Below, in pieces: positions 9,858 through 21,540 of a stretch of DNA of 64,000 nucleotides. Positions within the stretch are counted from its first letter, which is position 1. Every line of letters begins with the position of its first letter. Under the pieces are notes generated by a model. That model was not told the DNA's origin. It saw nothing but the letters and a program-made list of their open reading frames with translations, and did not search any database. The DNA is from Carex sylvatica (Eukaryota > Streptophyta > Magnoliopsida > Poales > Cyperaceae), in assembly GCA_964058845.1 (NCBI GenBank), contig CAXKVR010000251.1, forward strand, positions 1-64,000. Direction: 5' to 3'. The position numbers and the translations under genes were made by a program.

Positions 9858-12800
9858 GAAAAAATATTTTATTTGCCACTCTAAAACTTGAAAAATACCA
9901 AATTGTCATCTCAAAACTCAAAATTTCTTATTTGTCACTCTAAAATCATCAAATTTATCAAATTACCACATTTGATATACGTTTCTCCTTAAATTTATGA
10001 TGAAAAGTGTTGTATAAAATATGTATTTTCGTATTTCCCATTTTACCCTTCATTTTTCATTTGAACAGATGAAAATAGATCTGTCCAGTATCCTACCTTT
10101 CGCCTTCTACCTTCTACCTTTCGCCTCTCTCTCTTTCACTCTTACTCCATCCACCAAAATCCTGCTCTCCACTGACGCACAGATCCCTTCGCATCTCTCT
10201 CTCTCGTTCCTTCGCCTCTCTTTTACTGCGTCGCGGCAACCACCTTTCTCCTCCGCCAACTTCTCTAGCGGCATCTCTCTCGGCGTTAATCTCTCCATCA
10301 ATAACCGCTGCTCTCTCTGCTCTCTCTCCTCTCTCTCGGCGAAGCTCTTCTCTCAGTCCTCTGAAACTAGGGTTAGCTAGCGACAACCTCACGAGTTCGT
10401 TCATGGTCTTAGAAATTATTAAGCTTTATCTCCTCTCTTTTGTTCTCTCTCTAATTTCTTAAAATTTATAGCAATTTTGTAGTTTGTTGAAACTAGAGTA
10501 AAAAAAAATCTGAAATTGGCAACCTCGGGTTAGTAAATTCCAAAAGTCAGTAAATTCAGTATTAAATTAGATGGAAACAAGAAAGAAATCCCAAGAACAT
10601 CATTTGCAGATAGATCCAAAATGCTCCTGCTTTCATCTTCTTCTTTTTCAATTTAAATGATCCAAGTTTTATTTCATAAATATAAGCAAAATGTATATGT
10701 TCTTTCAAATCACTACAGAATTCAAGGTTAAAGTCCAACTAATTTGAGTTGAAAAACTTGGTGGATCATAATAATAACCAGCTTAATTGAAGAACTCATG
10801 GGTTAATTGATGCTATCACAAATGAATTATGAGACGAGTTCTTTTGAGCCTTGTTTTTGGCATTACTGACAAGTTAAGGCTCTACATGATGCTATGATGC
10901 TATGTTCTCATTTGGTTAACAAACTGAGATAGGTTATTTTTTTATAAATTCAATCCCAATATTTAAGGTTGTCAAACTTATTATGAACTTTCGGATAAGT
11001 TAATAGGATTAATTTGGATTATAGATAATGAACTTTTTATTTTTTTTGTAATTGCAGTGGACTTATAGTTGCAATTTCTTCATGTGGAAGGATGATTACG
11101 AGGAATTTCTTCGCGAATTAGGAATTGTGAAACAACGGAGTGATGTCGAGCATGTGGTATCATTGTCGAGCAAATTAGTGGAGCAAATCAAATTTCTCGT
11201 TGCTTTCATTGTCTTTGTGATGATCGATGTTTTAATTTTAATGATATGCAAGTAGCATTGATGTTTGGATGTTAGAATTTTAGAGTTCTGTTAGACTTTT
11301 AGGATTACGTTTTAATTTTAGCTACCTTGTTGAATTTACTTTGTAAAGATGACGATGTATGGATGCTATTTTGTTCAATTCTAATTCCAACTATTTTGTT
11401 AAATTTGATATATGACATGTGATTTGAATTATAAAGTCAAGTCCATGGGATACATACATATTTATTCATAATTTTGTACATTTTATACATGTTTGTTTCA
11501 TCAATTTTAATCATGGGGTCTGACAGGTGCTATAATTTTTCTTTTGCTGAATACCAGACTTTGGAAATTAATTTCCAACAATTGGCTAAACCAAATTTCT
11601 TTTTCTTTGTATGGAGATACTCGAAGTTATGTTCTATATTCTTGAGAAATTTCAGATCCATTAGAAGTTTAGAGCTATGTCAAATAAATATTTTTATGAA
11701 AGGGTATTTGCTGGTACCAGTACTGGAATATTGCAGTTTTTGTAATTTTCAGGTGTGAACTTTAAAATTAGCTAATATATAGCTCGAAAATGCTAAAATT
11801 ATGAAATTTGATTCTAAATCGTGTGTTTTGAAGTTCTCTATCCATCTATATCTTTTTTTTTTACCATATTACCCTTTTATCAGTAGGTTCTGTACAGATT
11901 TCAGATGGTGGTTTTGTGGACTGTTTTCTGATACCAGTTTCACCCTTGCTGACAGGCAATTTTGTAATTTTTATTGAGAGCAATTGGTTGGGCCAAATTT
12001 GGAGTTCTTTATATGGAAATGACCAGCAAATCTTGAACTATATGCAGATTTAATTTCAAAACTTTTGTGATTCAGGAACTATGATGAACATATGATTTTC
12101 TAACTAATAAATTCTAGGCTGATAGAAATTTTCTTGAAACAGTCTCATTTTTTCTTGAAATGGACTAATTTGCCCTTTATACCAGTAACATGTATGTTAG
12201 TTTTAAAAGAGTATACCAGTACTCTTTTTATTTCCCAAAATCCATCACATGAGGAATTTTAATTAATAAATCAAATGTACAAGTTAAGATCATAGGACAA
12301 CAACACCCAATTCCATTACATCATTCATCTGAATCTGAAAAAAAAAATTGCAAGGACCTGCATGCATAATAATCAATTAGTGATACTAAAATTTGCATAT
12401 TGCTTAAAAGAGATCAAATATGTCTTTTAGAAAACCTCATGGCACACTACAACATGATGTGCCACTCATCTCCTTTGTTTTTTATTCTTCTACAAAACCT
12501 GACACTTTGATATATGTCTTTTAGAATAATTTATTTGAGCTGGATATCAGTAAAACAATCCATGAATGTGCATTCTGAATGTAACTGAGAGACTAAAGCA
12601 TCAAATTCTAGTTTGGATTATGTGTCTTCATCTTTTAAAGAATGTTAATAATACAAAATCTGATGGAACACTATGATGATTCTTGCTCTATTGTGACATA
12701 AGATAAATTAATGTTTGAAATTTTGGTGGAGGAAGGGTTTTGGCGGAGGGTACTGGAGAGAGGCGAAGGGGACGAAGGGATTACCAGTATTAGCGGAGGA

Positions 12801-13093
12801 AGAGTTCTGGATTTTGGTGGACAGAGGAAGGGTGAAAGAGAGAGAGGCGAAAGGTAGAAGGGAAAGATACTGAGAGAGACGAAAGACAGAAATTTGATCC
12901 TTCAAATGAAGGGTAAAATTGAGAAATACGTTTTATTATACAATACTTTTCAGAATAATTTTAATTAAATATGTATATTAGATGTACACTGTGACAATTT
13001 GATAATTTTAGAGTGGCAAATAAGAAATTTTGAATTTTGGAGTGGCAATTTGATATTTTCCAAGTTTTAGGGTGGCAAATAATTTTTTTTCTC
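9858..13093. mobile_element. 3.2-kb Mutator-like element with long inverted repeats
   Basis: Flanked by a perfect 9-bp duplication ATTAATTTA (9849-9857 and 13094-13102), the hallmark of Mutator-like elements. The terminal repeats are diverged but continuous over about 370 bp: left GAAAAAATATTTTATTTGCC, right inverted GAGAAAAAAAATTATTTGCC, then runs of GTCACTCTAAAA, TTTTACCCTTCATTT and a C/T-rich block with CTACCTTTCGCCTCTCTC on both sides. The roughly 2.3-kb interior has no transposase, so this is non-autonomous. It includes a gene-like segment (11060-11255). Confidence 0.88.
11060..11255 (+). pseudogene. Captured gene end, GRF zinc finger plus membrane anchor?
   Basis: After an ATTGCAG acceptor-like site the frame reads WTYSCNFFMWKDDYEEFLRE, then a short charged stretch with KLVEQIK and a hydrophobic C-terminal segment of about 18 residues (VAFIVFVMIDVLILMI) before TAG at 11255. 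In plants the C-x-FF-x-W-x-D motif closes the GRF-type zinc finger, and many such proteins end in a coiled coil and one membrane segment. The first zinc ligands (the CxCG part) are not visible upstream. I read it as a 3' gene fragment carried inside the Mutator-like element; family membership is an inference from one motif. Confidence 0.4.
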
Positions 13094-13344
13094 ATTAATT
13101 TACTCTACACTTACTCTATTTGTAGGACCTACTGTCATATGCAGATGCTCGTTCCCAACACTTTAGTCCTCTAGACAGATTAATGTAAGTTATGAGTTAA
13201 ACTACCAAACGAAATATAAAATATGTGAAATAATATGAAGTAAATCATTTGATGCTTATTTACTCCACAATCAAACATCACCAAGATGAAGATGAAGGGA
13301 CCAAAAATAAAAATAAAAGCAGGAAAACGGAAACGGTTTCCTTA

Positions 13345-15278
13345 GCACCTTATTTGGATGGAGAATAGAGGGAAGGAAAAGGAAAGTTTTTGATTAATTT
13401 TATACAGTTGGATATTTGATAAGAGAGAAGTTTAATGAAAATGACGTATTTAACCTCCTTTAATTTTCTAAAACTTATGTTCTATTATTTCTTAAATTGA
13501 AGTCTAACAGAGACAAATCGAATAAAAAAAGTAAAAAAAATATACTGACCTTTCTTTTTGTTGACAATCCTGTTTAGACTGGCATTGTGTTGACTGTTGA
13601 TGAATACTGGTCAAAATATATATTCATACCAAAGTGCCAATTTATATTCAGAGAAACCCCTCAAGAAAGAAACCCTGACCATTTTGAGAAATTATTAACT
13701 GGTCCAACCATCAGATTCTTTAAAAAAACTGTATGAAATTACCTCTTCAGCTATGCTGACAAGATCATTAACGGTCAAATCTGTCTCATCGTCACTAATA
13801 ACTAATTTTTTCTTTTAAGCCCTTTTTCTTTTAAAACCTTTTGCGCTTTCTTTTTTCTCTTCTCCGATTTCAGTTTCATCTTTTTGTTGGAGAATCATAA
13901 AGGCTAAATAATTATGTCTTATATAAAAATCAAATAATTACATCTCATCTAGGGATCAAACACTTACATTCTGGAGAAGAAGAAATAATCTCCACCTTAA
14001 CCTAAGGACCGTCATATACAAAAGAGATCCAAAACATAAACTAAAGTGCAGAATACAATATTTGATTCCATGTTGTTTGCCATAGAATCCCGAATTCGAT
14101 GTAGGAGCGACAACCGTCTCCGTGAGAGCGAGACAAGACTCTAGAACCCTAGCTATTCGTTTCTCGCCCTTTTGGTTGGATTATAGATTAGGTCTTTCAA
14201 AGCAATAAGATCGCCTCTTGAGAATTCCTCTCCAATTTTCTAAATGGAATTCTCCTCTTCATTCTTTGATGGAAGAACAAGAGAGAAGGCACTCAATTCT
14301 GTAGAAAATAACTTCTGATAAAGAGTTGGTTATCTTGTGTCTTGGGGACTCATCTATATATAGTATTACACATCTGACAGCGCGAGTGCAGGTGCACTGG
14401 GCCGCACTGGGTTGAGACGTGTCCAAATAACTGCTTCTGTTTTAGTCCTGAATTTTGTCTAAGTCCTGAGTACAGGTGCCTGACCCGTACTGGGCTTGGA
14501 CTTTTCTGCATTTAACCTCAAAAAAATCGCCTAAGTCCTGAGTGCGAATGCACTCAGGGTCAGTCCACCCGCACTGGGCTGAAAACAGAACTTTTGAAAT
14601 TAACTAAGTACACAGTGCGGATCAGTCCATCCACACTAGAGTCCCAGTGCATCCGCATTCAGCTCGGATATTTTTTCTGAAGTTTTCAGAATTTGACTAA
14701 GTACTGAGTGCGTCTGCACTCAAATCCAGTGCGGGTGAGTGATCCGCACTTGGCTCCCAAAGAGCAGTTTTCTCAATTGCAAATCTCATAATCAGTTCAT
14801 CAATGATTTGATCTTTGTCCAAATTATTCTACACACTTATGGACCACATCCTATTAAATACATAGACTGTCTAATGTTTTAATTTAATCACTTTAATTGT
14901 GACAACTATATTTAACAGTATATAATTCATAATTATATTACGTATATACTAACGTTGGATTAAGATCCAACACTTTTTTCGTAGATCTATTATGAGTTTG
15001 TCTTCTCTGACACCTTTGCAGTGCCACCTCTGCTTGTCTGCTTCATCAAATTCATCGGGATCTCTATTTGTTGTCTTTCTTCTTTGTTTTCTTTTTACAG
15101 GTTCTTCTTCCTTTTGGTCCTCAGATTTTTCTTCGGGCCCCCTTTTCTTATTTATTCTTTTTACATGTTTTTTTTTTATTTGATCCATAGATTTCAGGTT
15201 TGCATCAGATCCAGGTGCCTTAGTTTCTGGTTTTTGTTTAAGCATCCAAAGAGGTAGACACCTTTTTGTTTCAGCCAT
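13345..15278 (-). pseudogene. Broken unit B copy of the basic nuclear-type protein gene
   Basis: Minus-strand paralogue of the gene at 23633-25066. It opens with MAETKRCLPLWMLK at 15278 and keeps about 95 codons of exon 1 to 14978, where a solo LTR interrupts it. The rest of exon 1 resumes at about 13879 and reaches the same GAAGAG|GTAATT donor near 13742. In this second part some frame-changing differences are visible relative to unit C. Exon 2 is missing: at about 13600 the text jumps from the block corresponding to 23310 straight to the block corresponding to 24490, a loss of about 1.2 kb. The gene cannot make the full protein. Confidence 0.85.
13885..14972. mobile_element. Solo LTR, 1,088 bp
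   Basis: Begins TGTTGGAGAATC and ends AAGATCCAACA (inverted 7-bp ends TGTTGGA/TCCAACA). It is flanked by the perfect 5-bp duplication CTTTT (13880-13884 and 14973-14977). A TATA-like motif CTATATATAG lies near 14352, consistent with an LTR promoter. Downstream of it are repeated CCGCACTGGGC / AGTCCTGAGTGC motifs. No internal retrotransposon domain is present, so this is most simply a recombination-derived solo LTR. It is absent from the paralogous exon in unit C. Confidence 0.92.
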
Positions 15279-15481
15279 CCTCTGGCAATTTTTCTGGTTT
15301 AGTGATGCACAGTTAGCTCATCTCTTGATCTACATAATCTCAAGATGTAACTTCTTTGGAAGATTAAAGGAAATTTAATTAAGGTTGTGTATACAATGAA
15401 GAGTACTTTCTTGAACAAAAGACCCAGTTTTGTAAGTATAAAGGAAGCATTAAAAAAAAAACTCATACATAGATGCTGGCA

Positions 15482-16491
15482 TAGGGCTGCTAATGAGTCG
15501 AGCCGGCTCGCGAATTAATGAGTTGAACGGCTCAATATTTTATAACGAATCGGATTCAAAATTGGAAAAAGCTCGAACTCGACTCAACTTAATTTTGAAA
15601 GAAAAAGCTCGGTTCAACTCAGCTCATATAAATATTTAGCTCGATTCGACTCGCCTCGCGAGCCGGATCATATTAGTTGAAGGAGTTGAGTCAGCTCGAT
15701 TTTATCCAAGGCTGATGTCATAGGCTATTGAAATTAATTGAAGGAAGAGATAATATTATATTATTGTGTTATGAGAAATTTATAAGATATTTATATATGC
15801 ATGCATGCATGAATCATGATCAAGCTCAATTTATTATTAATTAATTAATTGATTGATGGTTTGAAGTTTGATCAAGCATATGAGATTTTTATTTTATTTG
15901 CATGTCTCTACTAATTATGTATTTTTCCGTGAAATCTTGATTGACTAGCTCATTTGTCATTCCAAATTTCAAAAAAATTCAAATTTGAATATTTTTTTAA
16001 ATTCCAATTTTTTTTCAAATTTCTATTTTTTGCCAAATTTAAAAAAAATTGAAATTTGAAATATTATAGCTGACACCATCCGACTTCTTTGGAAAGATTC
16101 CATCCACCATTACAGTACAGAGCATTCATAATTGACTGATAGTTTGGCTGAGCATCTCTATAATTACCTTATCCAAATCATAATTTACTGTTACATCTCA
16201 ACATAGCTTTATATATATTAAAATTTACTGTTAGATCTCTAACACTGCATTATTCATATTAAAATTTACTGTTACATCTCACATCTACCCTCTAATGACA
16301 ATATAAATCAAACATCAATTAAAAATATGAGCTGGTTCGTGAGCCGAGTCGAGTTGAGCCAATTGTTTATATGAGCCGAGTCGAGCCGAGCTTTTTCTTT
16401 CAAAATCGAACCAAATTAAGAGCCGAATCATTGAACTACAATTGACGAGTCGAGCCAAATTTGAACCGAATCTTAATCATTAGCAGCCCTA
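15482..16491. mobile_element. hAT-type element, 1,010 bp
   Basis: Ends TAGGGCTGCTAATGA and TCATTAGCAGCCCTA inverted, with the perfect 8-bp duplication TGCTGGCA (15474-15481 and 16492-16499). Subterminal arms contain repeated GAGCCGAGTCGAGC / GCTCGACTCG motifs in opposite orientation, as hAT subterminal regions usually do. The interior is AT-rich, with three GTTA(C/G)ATCTC repeats near 16190-16280, and no transposase. Confidence 0.92.
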
Positions 16492-17130
16492 TGCTGGCAT
16501 AATCTGATATTAAGAAATATACAAATGACTGTTTTTCTCTCAATTCATAAAAGCCCCAACAAATCTCAAAACATTTCAACCTCAAATTTGGGACAACTAT
16601 AGTGAATTCTTCCTCTACATCACATTCTACTCTTTTTAATTCCTTTTATCTTCCTATATGATACTACCAACCTACATAATAAGAAAAAAAAAAAATAAGC
16701 AATGACATTTTTTTTAGAATCATGGCAGATGTTGTTTTTGCAAAAACCTTAGCTAGATACAAATTAACACATACATCCAAGCACACAACCAAGCAAGTTT
16801 GGTTTATAATAAAATCATTCATTAGGCTTAACTCTGAAACAAAAGTTTTGTTTGACACTTTAGAAATTACATCCAGAGAGAGCGAGGCACCTCCTTTTCA
16901 AAATTGTTTGTGAAGTACCTTACCTAAAATTAGAACCTTCTACCACAGCAAGCCGTGGTTTGGAAAATGTATCTAAAGGCGGCAGCACACGATCCGATCG
17001 TTGAGCGATTTCCCAAACCAACTGGTTGCAACGCTTGAATCGGAAGAGTAACCCCGGTAAGGTCGATTCTTCCTTGACTTGTTGATTGATGATCGGCAGA
17101 AGAGCAGAACATAAGAGGGGCCCAATGGTT

Positions 17131-17351
17131 GAACACGTATCCTCTGCATTAACTCAAAAAGGAAACCTTTTGAGTTAATATATTTTGGCCGTCTGATTTT
17201 AAACGGAATTAATCCGACCATCTGATCTTAACACGGGATCTCTTTAATATTAGTGCAGATCTAGTTTGCACGAAAATTAAAGCAAATCGGATTGTCTAGA
17301 TATATTAACTCAAAAGATTCCCTTTTGAGTTAATGCAGAGGATACGAATTC
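17131..17351. mobile_element. Small Mutator-type MITE, 221 bp
   Basis: Perfect 9-bp duplication CCAATGGTT (17122-17130 and 17352-17360). Ends GAACACGTATCCTCTGC and, inverted, GAATTCGTATCCTCTGC, continuing into GCATTAACTCAAAA on both arms. Each arm also has its own small hairpin (AACTCAAAAGG/CCTTTTGAGTT). No coding capacity. Confidence 0.9.
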
Positions 17352-17399
17352 CCAATGGTTAGCGAGACAAAACATTCTTGGACCAGCCCCGTATAATTG

Positions 17400-17708
17400 A
17401 AGTTTTTGTTGGAGCAGCTAGTTATTTAATTGAGAAGGATCACGACTGTAAGGTAATGCATATTACGTAAAGCGGGAAAAATAACTCGTGTTGTATGATT
17501 GAAATTTTTGTTGGACCAGCTAGTTATTTAATTGAGAAGGATCACGACTGTAAGGTAATGCATATTACGTAAAGCGGGAAAAATGACTCGTGTTGTATGA
17601 TTGAAATTTTTGTTGGACCAGCTAGTTATTTAATTGAGAAGGATCACGACTGTAAGGTAATTATGTAATGCATATTACCTAAAGCGGGAAAAATGACTCG
17701 TGTTGTGA
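17400..17708. repeat. Three tandem copies of a 102-bp unit
   Basis: TTTTTGTTGGA(C/G)CAGCTAG recurs at 17403, 17505 and 17607, exactly 102 bp apart. The units differ at single bases (GAGCAG/GACCAG, ATAACTC/ATGACTC), and copy 3 has a 9-bp expansion TTATGTAAT. Each unit contains AAGGTAATGCATATTAC and AAAGCGGGAAAAAT. The region is not duplicated in unit C. Confidence 0.92.
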
Positions 17709-18090
17709 TTTTTGGTGTGTTGTGATTATTTTTTAAAAATTTGATACAGTATATTATGCAAAAAATTTGCTCACCGCAGTTGGTCATACGAGTTAAATGT
17801 AAATAAAATTGTTAGATTTAGATTAAATGGTGATTTTTGAATAAACTAATTTAAATTATGAAAAAAAATAGTTAAATGTAACAAACGTGACTAATCATGT
17901 TTTTTGGACACATGTTTGGTCACAATACGTTTGAGCACAACCTGACTCACGTGGTGTGACCATTCGCGTATCGTGACCACTCCTTAATATTTTGGTCACG
18001 ACACGGCATAACACGTGAAAATTTGACTTAGTCATGGCACGAAACCAAAGTCACAGCATGTTAACGCAGTACGTTACGTTTTTTCCACTC
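17709..18090. repeat. Relative of the CACGGCACG-rich hAT element
   Basis: The last 200 bp (GTATCGTGACCACTCCTTAAT, TTTTGGTCACGACACGGC, GTTTTTTCCACTCTA) align with the right end of the element at 36201-36672. The left end could not be fixed and no target duplication was found. Confidence 0.55.
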
Positions 18091-18094
18091 TAAT

Positions 18095-18425
18095 ATTATG
18101 GATAGATCCATACTATTAATTTGTATATTTTATTTTTAAAATTTAAGCAGTCGATTTAAATTATTAAATATGATTTTTATATGAAAATGTGTATAGAAAC
18201 CAACTTATAAAGGTTTTTGATGTTTTTTACTAACTTTTCAGATATATAAAAAATCACTACTTTAGAATGATCCATAATTTTTAGATCAATGAATGTTTTT
18301 ACCAATTTAAAAAATAGTAAGAAAATTCTAAATATATAAAATTTAATTAGCAAATACATTTTTGTATTTAAATCATCTTAAGTGATTTAGATTGACTGTT
18401 TGGACTTACAAAACAACTATATGAG
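18095..18425. repeat. Core-block copy of the fold-back MITE family
   Basis: Contains the family core in both orientations: AAGCAGTCGATTTAAATT, the central AAAATCACTACTTTAGAATG block and the opposed GATTGACTGTTTGGACTT. Termini are not recognisable. Confidence 0.55.
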
Positions 18426-18528
18426 CCCATAGCACAGGCTACCAAGTAATATGCATATTAACATATCCTCACTCTTGATCAATGCCAAGCAAATAATAAT
18501 ACATAACAAATTACAAATAGGTTATAGT

Positions 18529-18916
18529 CAGGAGCGAATCTATGTAGTCCCGGAGTGGATAGGGGGTAGGCAGTTGTCATTTTTGGATTTCGAGTTTTAG
18601 TGGAGATCTGGACATTCTGATCGATTTTATCTTCCTCTGAAATTTTTTTGCCCCTCCTTTGAATTTTTGATTTGTAATTCGAGTTAAATTTAGAGTTAAA
18701 ATTAAAATAAATTTTTTGAATTATGATTGGTAATTAGAATTATAAGTTAGAGAATCAGAAATTACAAGTTATAATATTAGAAAGTATAAGTTAGAGCATT
18801 GTTTTTTTACTGAGTATCTAATTAGTTAACGAATTTAAACTCGATTAGTTATTTAAACTTGATTTGATATTTTTTTTTCTCCCGCCCCGAAGAATATTTT
18901 GGATCCGCCGCCTCTG
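18529..18916. mobile_element. hAT-like element, CAGGAGCGAATC...GATCCGCCGCCTCTG
   Basis: Inverted ends of the common plant hAT form CAG(n)GGCGGATC. Flanking 8-mers GTTATAGT (18521-18528) and ATTATAGC (18917-18924) agree at 6 of 8 bases, consistent with an old target duplication. The host text on both sides joins to match unit C near 28975, which supports insertion after duplication. Confidence 0.7.
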
Positions 18917-19249
18917 ATTATAGCTGAAAGCATGAAAGAAACGGAGGAACTGCAAGTGAACAGATGATTCAATTACCAATTTCTTATCGGGTTTAAACAT
19001 GATTAATTGCTATTAATAATCATTTATTTTCCCTCACCTATTTTTGCTAACTTGGGTTGTGATGTTTTCGTTGTAGGAAACTTGTATGAATGATAGGATT
19101 TTCATTTTATGGTTTGGAGCTGAAGCCCAAATTATATATTTTGGTAGTGGGCTTGAATAGCCATCTATGGGATAAAAAAAAAACACTGCATTTCTTTTGT
19201 GAAAATATATTTTTAACATTTCCAAAAAATAAAGTTCGGATAATCCTAT

Positions 19250-20080
19250 GTAGAATATGAGATATTTTTCTTATTTGGTGTCACCAAGCACTACGAAAAA
19301 ACTCGAGCCAAATATTTTATTTGATGCCGACCTAGAAAGGTTATTATATATTATTTTTTTTCTTTTTATTTTAGAAATATTAAAAGTATATTTGGAAAAA
19401 GGAATGGAGTGCTATTTCTATCCTACGTAGAATATGCGATCTTTTTCTTATTTGGTGTCACCAACCACTACAAGAAAACTCTGAGCCAAATATCTTATTT
19501 GATACCGACCTAGTTTATATTTCAAATATATTTTAATCTCTGTAACTGTGTTTTGGTTTGTATCTGCTACTGGCCTATTGGGCATCTACTGTAATTTTCA
19601 GCTGTAATTGAAGAAGAAAATTAGTCACACTGTTATCAGTTACGTCACGTCATGTTATGTATGTCGATTATGTGATATAATTTGTGTATCGCATGACGTG
19701 GCTGTCTTTCACCATCTTAGTCACAACATATCATGTGAAGTTACATGACTAATTTTTTAAACAGTATTTCTTAATTATCATTATTTTATATCAATTTCTT
19801 ATTTTTTGATACATTTTATTATTATTTTCTTTGAACTAACTTAAACTTGAAAATAATAATTAAATACAATTAATTACATCAAGCGAGTAGTCATGTTACG
19901 TTTAATCACAGTATAACTACACGTGATTATTCGCATGACGTGATTATCATTTTTCATTTTAGTTATGTCACTTGTAATCTTTATTGTATTTAATGCCTAC
20001 GGATATTTAAATAAATAAAACATAGTATTCTGTCAATTTTATATATCTTTGTCAGTTAGATAGCATGTTGGGTTCAGGGG
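19250..20080. other. Intergenic repeats, no gene seen
   Basis: Two copies of TTTTTCTTATTTGGTGTCACC (19266 and 19444) with about 100 bp of shared context form a short direct repeat. From 19620 there are degenerate CATGACGTGGC / GTCACGTCATG motifs like those at 6140-6540. Confidence 0.5.
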
Positions 20081-20099
20081 CTCTCTATTCAATAGTAAT

Positions 20100-20400
20100 A
20101 AACTGACACGGATACATGTTGCAACGTACCGTTCTACATGAATGGATCATTCTATGTACCGGAAAATTTTGGATTGTTTTTAGAACGTTTTTTATGGTTA
20201 CAAAATTATTTGATCTAAAAATTGTGGACTATCATAAAATAGTGATTTTTTACTAGTTTTACAAAACATTTAAAAAAATTCAAAAATTAATCTTCAAATA
20301 TATTTTCATATAAAGATCATATTGAGTAGTTCGGTTAGATTGTTTGAATTTTAAAAATAAAAATATGAATTTATAGATCCTACGAAGTAACTCAAATTTT
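20100..20400. repeat. Degenerate core-block copy of the fold-back MITE family
   Basis: Carries the opposed AAAAATTGTGGACTATC and TTTTTACTA blocks and a TTCGGTTAGATTGTTTGAA end typical of the core, without preserved termini. A TACCTGTGCGTTGCAACGG motif at 20680, widespread in plant intergenic DNA, follows downstream. Confidence 0.45.
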
Positions 20401-20965
20401 GAGTTTAGATCCAGACCATGCAATTATAATTAATGTGAGTCAATTCAGTTCGAGATAAAATATACATAACTTCTTTAATATCTATGCTAAAACAGACGGT
20501 CAGGTCAAAACTTAAAACTCGAGTTACTTAGGTGAAATGAATTCATTGAATAACATCATCACAATTAAGTTAGGAAATCAAATAATATACTGAAATTTGT
20601 TGCATCCATAGCCTCCCATTATCTCCGTTTAGTTTCTAGTACAGTCCGTCCCGTTTACAAAGAATATACTAGCATCGTACCTGTGCGTTGCAACGGAAAC
20701 AGATTATTTTATTATAAAATATTATAAAATGAAAAAGATCAAGCATTTCATTATTTCATTATTTGCGTGACCTTTTTGAAAATCAACCGTTCAAATACGT
20801 GCTGCACAAATCTCAAAGCAATAATAATACTGATACAATACGGATACGGCGATACGACAATTTTCAAAAATGAAAGATACGATACGGCTATTAATATATA
20901 TATTATATTATTATTTTATATATGATATTTATATAATTATAATTTAAATCAAATTTGTAGAGAAA

Positions 20966-21180
20966 AATAGTTAAATATTATATTTATCTACAAGATAACA
21001 CATGTGAACTGTAATGTAGTGATAAGAATTTTGACACCAACAGTTCGAATCCCGCCTTCAGCAGAAAAATATATAAATATTATATTTATCTACAAGATAA
21101 CACATGTGAACTCTAGTGTAGTAGTAAGAATTTTGGCACCAATAGAACTTCTGGATTCGAATCCCGCCTTCAGCAGAAAA
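20966..21180 (+). repeat. Tandem duplicate of a tRNA-like SINE head
   Basis: AAATATTATATTTATCTACA followed by AGATAACACATGTGAACT occurs at 20966 and 21071. Each copy then has TGTAGT(G/A)(A/G)TAAGAATTTTG, resembling an A box, and (G/A)TTCGAATCCCGCCTTCAGC, resembling the B box GTTCGAATCC, and ends in an A-run. Spacing and lack of a cloverleaf 3' half argue against real tRNA genes. Confidence 0.65.
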
Positions 21181-21540
21181 AAAAGGTGCGTCCATAGGCG
21201 TTGGTTCAGAGGCGCGATCTACGGGCGCTGAGATCATATACGATGCGACCAGTGCATGCTTAAGTGTTGAAGTGCATAATTTAAAAAATTCATCTAGACA
21301 TTAAGCTCCTTAATAAAAATGAGAGATAAGATCACACAAGTAACTCCCTAAAAATCTTGATTAGATCCGATATTATCCTACTTTTATGATGACACGGATA
21401 AATGCGCATATGAAACGAATAAATACGCATATCTGCCACGACAACAAAAGTTTATATTTATAGAAGTAAAAAATATATTGGAAATAAGATGGATTGTATT
21501 TTTTTTTTCAACAAATAGATAAAACGAAATTAATTATTCG

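Larger units (their letters stand above)
9707..13282. mobile_element. Tourist-like element with a nested Mutator-like insertion
   Basis: Ends GGCTATGTTTGATTG and (inverted) GGTGATGTTTGATTG agree at 13 of 15 positions. Removing the nested element leaves about 340 bp, a normal size for a PIF/Harbinger MITE, and the inner text has GGAGTAAA repeats. The same position in unit C (about 23037) is uninterrupted, so the insertion postdates the duplication. The 3-bp target duplication is not clear. Confidence 0.6.

Noticed and set aside
10021..10404. Open frames on both strands around 10.0-10.4 kb
   Set aside because: The same peptide pattern (LPFASLSFT) appears inverted at 12.7-12.9 kb because it is in the terminal repeats of the Mutator-like element.
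18481..19000. Possible separate gene between units B and C
   Set aside because: The text is the distal end of the duplicated unit plus a hAT-like insertion. No frame or splice sites.
21005..21067. tRNA gene suggested by GTTCGAATCC
   Set aside because: No acceptor stem, anticodon arm or correct length can be closed. The segment is duplicated and A-tailed like a SINE.
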